From: Rheum nobile
Lineage: Eukaryota > Streptophyta > Magnoliopsida > Caryophyllales > Polygonaceae
Reading direction: 5' to 3'
Assembly (NCBI GenBank): GCA_027886185.1
Contig: WOAB01000568.1
Location: forward strand, 5,650,501-5,714,500
DNA length: 64,000 nucleotides
Shown: positions 20,901-28,155 of the stretch, one piece after another
Layout of the letters: every line of letters starts with the position of its first letter
Numbering within the stretch: the first letter of the stretch is position 1
Program-made: the position numbers and the translations under genes
The notes under the pieces: generated by a model
The model's database searches: none
The model's input: only the letters and a program-made list of their open reading frames with translations
What the model was told of the DNA's origin: nothing

Positions 20901-22842
20901 GCTGACAGAGATCACAAAGAAGAATACTCCGTTCCGTTGGAGTGAAGCTCAAGAAAAGGCGTTCCAGACTCTCAAGGATCGTTTGACACACGTGCCATTG
21001 CTGGTTCTGCCTGACTTCACTCGCCCCTTTGAAGTAGAGTGTGACGCCTCTGGCATTGGTATTGGAGGAGTCCTCATGCAGGAAGGTAAGCCTATTGCCT
21101 TCTTTTCTGAAAAGTTGAAAGGTGCATGCTTGAATTATTCTACTTATGATAGGGAATTATATGCCTTGTTTAGAGTGCTGAAAACTTGGCAACACTACCT
21201 TTGGCCTAGAGAATTTGTGCTTAAAACTGATCATGAGTCCTTAAAGCATTTTAGGAGTCAAGATAAGTTGGATAGGAGGCATGGTAGGTGGATGGAATTC
21301 ATAGAAACATTTCCCTATGTGATTAAGTATAAGAAAGGAAAAGATAATGTTGTAGCTGATGCCCTTTCTAGGAGACATACACTCTTGACTACTTTGGATG
21401 CTCGGGTCCTTGGATTCGTTTATATTAAGGAGTTGTATGATATGGATGCTGATTTTGGAGTGATTTATAAGCATTGTGTGGAAAAGGGTTCATTTGATAA
21501 GTTTTTCTTGTTTGATGGATTCTTGTTTCGAGTTGATAAGGTGTGCATTCCTGTTTGTTCTCTACGGTTGTTACTTGTTGATGAGTCCCATAGAGGTGGA
21601 TTGATGGGTCATTTTGGTAGAGATAAGACTTATAACATGTTGCATACTCATTTCTATTGGCCACACATGCTTAGGGATGTAGAGAATTTTATCAAACGTT
21701 GTGTTGAGTGCTTACAGGCTAAATCTAAGGCAAAACCGCATGGTCTTTATACTCCCTTGCCTATTCCTTGCTTTCCTTGGGTTGATATTAGTATGGATTT
21801 TATTGTTGGATTGCCTAGGACTAAAAAGGGGAGAGATTCTATATTTGTGGTTGTTGATAGGTTCTCTAAGATGGCTCACTTTATTGCATGCCATAAAACT
21901 GATGATGCTAGGAATGTTGCTGATTTGTTCTTTAGAGAGATTGTTCGGTTGCATGGTGTACCTCGTACTATTGTGAGTGATAGGGATGTCAAATTTCTGA
22001 GTTACTTTTGGAAGACTTTGTGGGGTAAACTTGGTACTAAGTTGCTGTTCTCTACTGCTAGTCACCCCCAGACAGATGGACAAACTGAGGTCACTAACCG
22101 TACATTGGGTACTATCCTTAGGGCTGTTATTAAATCTAATCTGAAAAGTTGGGAAGAAGCCTTACCACATGTTGAGTTTGCTTATAATAGGACTATTCAT
22201 TCTTCTACTAATATGTCCCCTTTTGAATGTGTGTATGGTTTGAATCCCCTAACCCCTTTGGATCTTAAGCCGTTGCCTTTACCGGAACGAGCAGACTTTG
22301 ATGCTGATAGACAGGTTGAGTTCATGAAGGAGCTGCACGAGCGGACTAAGGCTCGTTTGGAAGCTACTGCAGCGAAGAACGCAGCCCGAGCTAATCACGG
22401 CCGGCGTCAAGTGTTGTTCGAGCCCGGCGACTTGGTGTGGCTACACCTGCGTAAGGAGCGGTTCCCGGAGCAGAGAAAGTCGAAGCTGTCTCCCAGAGGT
22501 GATGGACCGTTCAAGGTGCTGAAGAGAGTAGGCGACAATGCCTATGTGTTGGAGCTGCCCGATGACTATGGCGTGAGCCCAATATTCAATGTCGGTGATC
22601 TTACCCCTTATGCAGCCGCTGATGTTGATGACTCGAGGACGAGTCCTTTTCAAGAAGGGGAGAATGATGAGGAATCATCCCCGCCATTAGTGCCAACCTT
22701 TGATGGATCGATTACTAGGTCAAGATTGAAGGAACTACGTCAAGAGCTGGAGACGTTTATGGCACATGATGTATCACATGACGAAGAGGATAAGTCCAAA
22801 GTCAAGGCGTTGACTTTATTGGTCAACGTTACATATGTTTAA
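17944..22842 (+). CDS. CRM-like gag-pol polyprotein, 1632 residues
   Basis: Start ATG at 17944 (MTGSGDEQV) was chosen as the first ATG after the leader. Domains in order: gag core around residues 155-325 (DPDVYLEWETKIEQIW); zinc knuckle CFKCQGKGHYMKDC at 406-419; retropepsin with IIDGGSCCNIAS (D508; DGG is usual in this group); reverse transcriptase with YFDDILIY at 885-892; RNase H with FEVECDASGIGIGG and TDHESL; integrase with an HHCC finger ending CVECLQAK and the triad D1285, D1346, E1382 (35 residues between the last two). The tail GSITRSRLKELRQ is encoded inside the 3' LTR; no chromodomain was recognised. The frame is complete with all key residues visible. It would supply capsid, processing, cDNA synthesis and integration for this element. 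Confidence 0.95.
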   Translation: MTGSGDEQVTANGSHVDMQAMLQQLASTVAQLSAKFDSLETRSNPLPAAQEHIGPSHSAPLPATEPLVDQATAYQAAMDEHRQPRATGTDRIRPIRHPAPRDRSESPPMSIRSSLWGDDDMQDYEREERNEWRPYRPRNDRGQPRRREAEQDGIGRIKVKIPDFDGKCDPDVYLEWETKIEQIWGCHNFPEHKKVQLAALEFTGYALVWWDSVVKARRQAMDPPVNTWNQMRAMMRARFVPHHHNRVLRNRLETMRQGSLGVEEVYNNMQIAMARGNVVEDEEATMSRYLRILHPHLADTIELYPYSTMTDLLHQAIKVERQFKSSYTQQHRTVPQRQSWRPDQQQGRTGHQRSRPATGPPRGNEQISRGAHPSTSTAPQQPTRPAPAVTRGNPADPPPRARDITCFKCQGKGHYMKDCPNTRVLMINHLGELESESDTEHENLVASHDMNEHANDDDLDFIEYEHGDSLIVRRTLHVNQAPCDDNQRENLFHTRCLVKGKVCNMIIDGGSCCNIASVELVNKLQLPTFLHPRPYRLHWMNDCGELKVNRQAKITLKLGTYEDEILCDIVPMQACHILLGRPWQFDRHVIHDGRTNQHAFEFRGRKVVLKPMTPLQVAEAYDKKREVERKGKSPAEPSTASTRTDLTLASTPSRVLLASSRDHLVDYLPPDVALMSLCQAYTLLGDDDRATLPAAVQTLLAEFLDVFPDEIPPGLPPIRGIEHQIDLIPGATLPNRPAYRMNPTETQEIQNQVQDLLDKGYVRESRSKCAVPVLLVPKKDNTWRMCVDCRAINNITIKYRHPIPRLDDMLDELHGASTFSKIDLRSGYHQIRMKEGDEWKTAFKTKFGLYEWLVMPFGLTNAPSTFMRLMNHVLRSFIGRFVVVYFDDILIYNNSLEAHAEHLREVLSTLRAVQLYGNLKKCDFCTDRVVFLGFVVSAHGLQVDQEKVQAIRDWPTPKNLGDVRSFHGLAGFYRRFVRDFSTIAAPLTEITKKNTPFRWSEAQEKAFQTLKDRLTHVPLLVLPDFTRPFEVECDASGIGIGGVLMQEGKPIAFFSEKLKGACLNYSTYDRELYALFRVLKTWQHYLWPREFVLKTDHESLKHFRSQDKLDRRHGRWMEFIETFPYVIKYKKGKDNVVADALSRRHTLLTTLDARVLGFVYIKELYDMDADFGVIYKHCVEKGSFDKFFLFDGFLFRVDKVCIPVCSLRLLLVDESHRGGLMGHFGRDKTYNMLHTHFYWPHMLRDVENFIKRCVECLQAKSKAKPHGLYTPLPIPCFPWVDISMDFIVGLPRTKKGRDSIFVVVDRFSKMAHFIACHKTDDARNVADLFFREIVRLHGVPRTIVSDRDVKFLSYFWKTLWGKLGTKLLFSTASHPQTDGQTEVTNRTLGTILRAVIKSNLKSWEEALPHVEFAYNRTIHSSTNMSPFECVYGLNPLTPLDLKPLPLPERADFDADRQVEFMKELHERTKARLEATAAKNAARANHGRRQVLFEPGDLVWLHLRKERFPEQRKSKLSPRGDGPFKVLKRVGDNAYVLELPDDYGVSPIFNVGDLTPYAAADVDDSRTSPFQEGENDEESSPPLVPTFDGSITRSRLKELRQELETFMAHDVSHDEEDKSKVKALTLLVNVTYV
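22652..22664 (+). promoter_or_regulatory. Polypurine tract
   Basis: AAGAAGGGGAGAA sits immediately before the 3' LTR and is read as codons of the polyprotein. It would prime plus-strand DNA synthesis. Confidence 0.85.
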
Positions 22843-23397
22843 TCTTATTAATTTCTGCATTGGATATTTTTAGGATTATTATTTATTTATTTTCAGCTTT
22901 CTATTTTCGGATATTTCGGGATTAAGTGTAACCCGTTTTGGGAAGCTAGGGCCGGCCCTCCTAGGGTATTTAAGGCCTCCCTTGTCTTCTTCATTAGGCA
23001 GATTTCTCATATTGTTAAAACACAAAAACAGAGCTTGGGTTTTGCTTTGAAACTCGGCTCCCCGTGAGAGTCTCAATCGATTGTTCTTTCCTGCTTAGTT
23101 GTTTTCGTCTTTGTCAAGTCCCTCTGGAGTTGGTGATTTCGTACTTCATAAGCAATCCTCTCCGTGCTCCAAGTTCGTCCGCGATTCTTGGTTGTGTGGC
23201 GTTGTAGAGATCGGGTTGGTAGATCGTTCGACAAGGTTCCTTGCTATCAAGCAAGCGGGTTTTCTCGTCGTTTCTATTGGTTCTATCTATTATCCTATCC
23301 ATTAGTTTCACTTCCGCTATTGTTCTAATCTTGTGTTTTCTTTTGTTTTGAGATCCGTTGCCTAGATCCATCTTCTATACGGCTAACCCCCGTATCA
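22665..23397 (+). repeat. CRM-like 3' LTR, 733 bp
   Basis: Partner of 15736-16468. Differences noticed: T for C in the GATGGA[T/C]CG word, G for A in CCCC[G/A]TGAG, T for C in TCTA[T/C]ACGG and CC for TT in CTAA[CC/TT]CCC. It is followed by the duplication CTAAC. Confidence 0.9.
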
Positions 23398-23431
23398 CTA
23401 ACACACTCGATTCTACAATTGGTATCAGAGC
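23398..23431 (+). repeat. End of SIRE-like copia LTR and primer site
   Basis: CTAAC (CRM duplication) and the last LTR bases run to 23417. The primer site TGGTATCAGAGC, an exact initiator-Met match, is at 23420-23431. Confidence 0.75.
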
Positions 23432-23476
23432 ATGTTTGTTCTAGATTGTGTATTACTTACAGATTTTCAGGTAACA

Positions 23477-25500
23477 ATGACGAACACTATTGAAGTTGGA
23501 TTGAGCTCCACTAGGCCACCTTTGCTGCTTGTTGGTCAATACCAACACTGTAAGACTCTCTTCATCAAGTGGGTACCAAGTAATGATTACCAATGCTGGT
23601 TGATCATCTCTCTTGGAGATCTTGAGATTGCTGATCTTGAGAACAAGAAGAAACTGAAGAAATGGGATCAAGAAGATCTTCAAATCATGGAAAAGAATTG
23701 CAAGGCTGCTATGCTCATCAACAATGCTCTTAGTCAACAGGATGTTGAATAACTTCAATCTTGTGAGTCCTCCAATGCTAAGTGGCTTGCACTAGAACAA
23801 ATGCACCTGAGGGGCAAGGATCTCTGTGAAATTGATTGTTTCCAGGCAAAAAAGGACTTCTACAACTTCAAGATGGAAGACAATAAAGAAGTGAGTTCCT
23901 ACCAAGCTAGATTTGAAAAGATCACTGCTCACTTTATTGCTCACACAATTCCAACAACTGAAATCCTTCTTGGTGAAAAGATTCTCATCATCATTAATGG
24001 TCTTCATCATCGTCATAGGTTGACTAAGGCTATCTTGAATGAGAATGTCAACACTGCTAAGTTGATGTTCCATGAAGTCTTTAGCAAGATTCAAAAGTAT
24101 GACAACGAAGAAAGAGCTGGGAGAATGTCTGACAAAGGCAAGGGAATTGCCTTGATGGTTGAGAAGGCAGTCAACATGATAGAGAATGAACAAGATGAAG
24201 ATCAACGCTCCGTTGATTCAGAGACTGCTTTACTGACTAGACCTGTACGTTCCCTCTACTTGAAAGAAAGAAACGGGAATGGAGGGAACAATGGTGAAAA
24301 GTGCGACATCACCTGTTACAACTATAACGAAAAGAGTCACTATGCTAGCTCTTGCTCCAAAGAGAAGAAGCATGAAAACAATTATAGGAACAATGACAAG
24401 ACGACTTTCGTTGCTATCTGGGGCGATGAGAATGAATCCGTTGGAGAAGACCCTGAAGCTTGGGGTGGTGATATGTGTGCTATGGCTCTTGGTGACTCAA
24501 CTATTCCTTCTGAGGAACAAGATGTAGATCTTGAAACTTTTCTCAATTCTTTTGTGAACTATGATAAGAATCTTTGATCAATCTCATAAAGGAAATGTTT
24601 GTTGAGAACTTGAAAACTCAAGAGGAGTTAGCTAATTTAGAAGATGAATGTAGTAGTTTAAAAGATAATATGTCTAAAACTGCTAGTAGCTCAAATGTTC
24701 CTTGTTCTTCATGTGCGGCTAATCGTGATGAACTTGAAAAATTAAGAAACGAAAAGGTCTTTATGTTAATGGATGATGTCTCTAACAATTCTAATGCAAG
24801 CCCTTTAGTTGGTCCAACTAAGCATGAAGTGTAGATGTCCGAAGTGAAAGCCTATGTTCACAAAATACACTCCATGATGGCGGAACAGAAAGCTCAAGAA
24901 GAGGACATAGAGTTTGTCAAGCCTAGATATGGAACTGGGTACACTGAACTGCGTGAAGCTAGAGATAGGGAACTTCAGGATGCTAGGGAGAAGAATCACA
25001 ACCTTGAGGAACGTGTGCAAGTCCTTGAGAGTGGGTTGAATGAAAACCAATCCTGGTATACTGGACAACCTGCTCATAAAATCTTCCTTTAAGCAATCCT
25101 AGGGAAAGCAATCCAACGTTCCTTGTCCCGAGAGAGATAAGCAACGCAAGAGTACTGTGACCAACAAGAAGTATGTCCAGTTGGATCAATTTAAGTTGTG
25201 TTGGTTTTATGGGGACAATAGACATTTATAGAGAGACCGTGAAAAGAAAAGAAAGTTCTCCGAAGAGCACACAAAGAGAAGGAACAGTAGGAGTAACAAT
25301 GTTAATCTGAATGACTTCTATGATGAATCATATGTGCATAATCGTAATCATGCCAGATCTAGGAATAAAAATGTTGTCATTGATCATGCTATTCTTAGGG
25401 AACAATTTCACTTTATGTCTCGATCGGGTAAAGCTAAACTTGCCTGGGTCGCCAAATGTTAACATTTTCTGTGCAAGATGAAGTGAGGGGGAACAAGAAG
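23477..25500 (+). pseudogene. SIRE-like copia gag, multiply interrupted
   Basis: ATG at 23477 opens MTNTIEVGLSSTRPPLL with the copia gag block KWVPSNDYQCW. A TAA at 23750-23752 interrupts the frame, which resumes in phase through KDFYNFKMEDNKEVSSYQ to 24577. The first knuckle reads CYNYNEKSHYASSC with a cysteine changed to Y. A frameshift near 24574 and a TAG at 24832 precede a coiled-coil segment (LREARDRELQDAREK) and a second degenerate knuckle near 25197. A relic ending LAWVAKC at about 25460 lies just before the MITE. The long gag with two knuckles and a coil fits SIRE/Maximus. A relative lies at 48418-49917. Confidence 0.75.
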
Positions 25501-25733
25501 TAAGGATGGGCAAAAGTAGACCGGACCGTCACAGTCCGGGAATTTGACAATTCCGGTCTTACAGTCCGGATCGGTCGGACCGTAATTGTTTTTTAAAAAA
25601 TCCATTACTATTTTGGGCGTAATTTTTACGGTCCGGTCCGGACCGTAATCAAACAATTTAAATGTCGAAAATTATGAAATCCGGTCTTCCCGGTCCGGAC
25701 TGTGGACCAGACCGTATCGGTCCGGTTTGGTTT
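25501..25733 (+). mobile_element. Truncated CCGG-rich hAT MITE
   Basis: Starts TAAGGATGGGCAAAAG, a variant of the TAGGGATGAGCA terminus of the two complete copies at 38693-39099 and 47948-48383. It is full of CCGGTCCGGACCG-type words. The right terminus is missing; it runs straight into gypsy RNase H at about 25734. Confidence 0.65.
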
Positions 25734-26527
25734 GGTTAATTATCCTGCATATGATAAAGAGTTACTTGCTCTTGTGAGAGTATTCAAGACATGGCAACAC
25801 TACCTTTTGCCTAAGGAGTTTGTCGTCTATTCTGACCATGAAGCTCTTAAGTTCCTAAAATGGCATAGCAAACTGAACAAGCTTCATCCTAGATGGGTCG
25901 AATTCATTGAAACTTTTCCATATGTGATCAAGCACAAAAAGGGAAAGGATAACATAGTGGCGATGCTTTTTCAAAAAGTTATGCATTAATCTCTACTCTT
26001 GATGCTAAGATGTTAGGTTTTGCCTTCCTTCGTGAATAATATGCTAATGATACTAATTTTGGCGAAATTTATTGTTCTTGCATGTCTAAGAGAGGTAAAG
26101 ATCAATTTTATGTGCATGATGAATATCTTATTAAAATAGAAAAGTTGTGCGTACCAACTAGTTCCATTCGTATGCTACTTGTTCATGAAGCTAATGGGGG
26201 TGGGTCAATGGGACACTTTGGAGTGCCAAAGACTTCCAATACTCTTAGGGAACATTTCTTTTGGCCAGGCATGCATAGAGATGTTGAGAAATTTTGTGCT
26301 TCTTGTGTTACTTGCTTGCGTGCTAAATCCAAATTGAACCCTCATGGCTTGTACACCCCTCTCCCCATTCCTTAAGCCCCTTGGGAAGACATTTACATGG
26401 ACTTGTACACCCCTCTCCCCGATTACCACACTCTAAGAGAGGGAGAGATTCTATTTTTGTGATAGTAGATCGGTTTTAAAAAATGGCACATTTCATAGCT
26501 TGTAATAAAATGGATAATGCTACACAT
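25734..26527 (+). pseudogene. CRM-like RNase H and integrase fragment
   Basis: Begins inside RNase H (NYPAYDKELLALVRVFKTW, YSDHEALKFL, FIETFPYVIK). It loses frame in the GKDNIVA region and continues in the integrase finger (HEANGGGSMGHFG, CVTCLRAKSKLNPHG). It reaches the first catalytic region, where a stop interrupts IVDRF*KMAHFIAC. The protein resembles the same region of the intact CRM-like element but is clearly older. Cut on the left by the MITE and on the right by another element's LTR at 26528. Confidence 0.85.
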
Positions 26528-27101
26528 TGTTAGGTTCATATGATCATGTCCATATATGAAGCCCAAAGGCGTCAAAACGTTGAGACGCGGATTATTACCA
26601 TCATTGTTAAAGGAAGACGACATAGAGATGACTATCATAAGGAGCTGCAAAGATTGAGCATCAAGTGACACGACTGAGGAGATATTGTTTCCATATAAAT
26701 GACGCGCCCCAATTCTGGAAGACAATGACAACTGGCGAGATCCATACGGTAGAAGATTCAACACTTTATCGAAATAATTTCCTTGTTTGATATAAGGAAG
26801 TATTTTTTACCATGTTTGTTTATTTTATCTTAGTCTCCAAGCAAAGATATATCTTATTTTTATGGTTAAATCATATTCATTGTAGGATTATTTTTGGACC
26901 CCTATACAAAGAGGGTGCCAAGACCTTGTAAGACATGATCCATATTGAAGCTATTGCAATCATACTTTCACATGAGCATACACAAAACTCGATCTCTATT
27001 TTCTCTCAAATAACTCAATCTTTCTAGCCGAAGTATAATCTCTGACCCCATACTCCACAATCAAAGCAGATAGCGCCACGATACGAAATCTGCCCAAAAC
27101 A
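26528..27101 (+). repeat. LTR of another Ty3/gypsy element, 574 bp
   Basis: Starts TGTTAGGTTCATATG inside the integrase relic and ends CTGCCCAAAACA. A primer-site-like block and a gag start follow. No second LTR was found, so the element is truncated on the right. Confidence 0.6.
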
Positions 27102-27400
27102 ATTGGCACCCACCGTGGGACTGAGAGTAAAAAAGATTGTACATTTTTCCAACCACGAACACTACAAACCACATCACCATGTCCAACAACAAACCAACCA
27201 CCAACGATGTCGTCACGTCTGAAGACGCCGTCATCACAACCACGAAAAACCGTCCTCAAAATCCGTCCGATCAGGCTGGTCCTAGATGTTCGAGGGATCA
27301 ACACACCACCGACATGGAGAAACTCCGTGAAAAGATAAAGGTTTTGGAAGAGTCATTGTTATTGTTTAGAAGCTATAAATCATTCATAAATATATGTTTA
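27102..27400 (+). pseudogene. Primer-site region and gag start of the same gypsy element
   Basis: ATTGGCACCCACCGTGGGAC at 27102-27121 has the form of the leader/primer block of Tat-type elements. ATG at 27179 opens MSNNKPTTNDVVTSEDA, a disordered gag start, with a short coil MEKLREKIKVLEESL. Recognisable sequence stops near 27360 and the element is lost. Confidence 0.6.
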
Positions 27401-27948
27401 GTAAATGCTCTCTGATTAATATCTTAACATAAATGAATATCAATATGAAAATTCAGATTTTTTTCTTCATTTTTTTATGGCATCCTATACATGTGTATCT
27501 TTGCATTCTTTGTTCAACTACACTTAGGATGATCGATTTATTCTACAATTGTTCTCTATACATGTTTCTAGTTTTTTTTTCCTGTTTTAGATTTTCTTCA
27601 CCACTTTGTCAATGATGATCTTTATTGAATCCTAATCAATTTCAATTTCTAAACTTTAGTCTAAAAAAGTTCACGCAAGTAAAAATTGAAAATTTCAGTT
27701 ATAATATTATAGATAATCACTCATATTTTACAATTATTTAGAGGTGATTTTAATTATATATACATGAATATATAAATTCAAATAACCCCATGGCCCAAAC
27801 TAAAGTAAAAAGACTTTTAGTTCATAGTTCAATTGGACATATAGGTTATATACTTATATACCGTGCATGACACGAGTGTGTTGTATTCAGCCGTGCATAT
27901 AACAATAACATGCCCGTTTTTGTGGATTCTTGAGTTAGTACATATAGG
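27401..27948. other. AT-rich spacer upstream of RPA1
   Basis: No element end or coding frame was recognised. Contains poly-T tracts and TATATA words; the part nearest 27949 is presumably the distal RPA1 promoter. Confidence 0.4.
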
Positions 27949-27965
27949 CCGGCCCAACCCTAAAC
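27949..27965. promoter_or_regulatory. Site II element abutting a telo-box (RPA1 promoter)
   Basis: GGCCCA at 27951-27956 is the reverse complement of the site II word TGGGCC. AACCCTAAA at 27956-27964 is a telo-box sharing one base with it. In plants this pair is common in promoters of ribosomal protein and DNA replication genes active in dividing cells. It lies about 190 bp before the RPA1 start codon. Confidence 0.7.
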
Positions 27966-28155
27966 GTAGATGTGCCCCCAGGAGGTAAACGACAATCTCC
28001 CACTCCCAAATTCAATCGTCCATCAAATTCAATTTATCTCGAATTTTCGATCACCGGAGCGATATTTATACCTTCCGTTTTCTTTTACAAATTCTTCAAA
28101 TAACTTTGTTTTTCCTTTCAGTTTTTGCAAGATATCCCAACTGCCTAAGCCAACA

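Larger units (their letters stand above)
15736..23397 (+). mobile_element. Intact CRM-like Ty3/gypsy retrotransposon
   Basis: A 7662-bp element with 733-bp LTRs (15736-16468 and 22665-23397). Both begin TGATGAGGAATC and end CCCGTATCA. It has a perfect duplication CTAAC at 15731-15735 and 23398-23402. There is an initiator-Met type primer site, a single uninterrupted gag-pol frame, and a polypurine tract AAGAAGGGGAGAA. About five differences were noticed between the LTRs, so insertion is recent. The frame runs through the polypurine tract and 178 bp into the 3' LTR. As recalled, this overlap and the GSITRSR-type tail are seen in CRM (centromeric) chromoviruses; Reina is the main alternative. 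Confidence 0.9.
1499..25500 (+). mobile_element. SIRE-like Ty1/copia element, nested and truncated
   Basis: This is the outermost element of the nest. Its 5' LTR is in three pieces: 1499-2285, 15664-15735 and 23398-23417. The LTR starts TGTTGGAACG and ends TTCTACA, followed by an initiator-Met type primer site TGGTATCAGAGC at 23420-23431. The LTR pieces are recognised by similarity to the uninterrupted 925-bp LTR at 49975-50899 on the other strand; shared words include TTTGAAATTCTACTA and CTAGTTTTGAT. Gag follows at 23477. Protease, integrase, reverse transcriptase and the 3' LTR are missing: at 25501 the element meets a MITE and unrelated gypsy pol. Removing the inserts gives an LTR of about 870 bp. 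Confidence 0.75.

Noticed and set aside
21701..22083. Antisense and shifted ORFs over the integrase region
   Set aside because: Shadows of the intact CRM-like gag-pol frame, with no codon structure of their own.
27970..28155. In-frame 62-residue N-terminal extension of RPA1
   Set aside because: It has no similarity to RPA1N; the known domain starts at the ATG at 28156, and the extension is probably 5' untranslated sequence.
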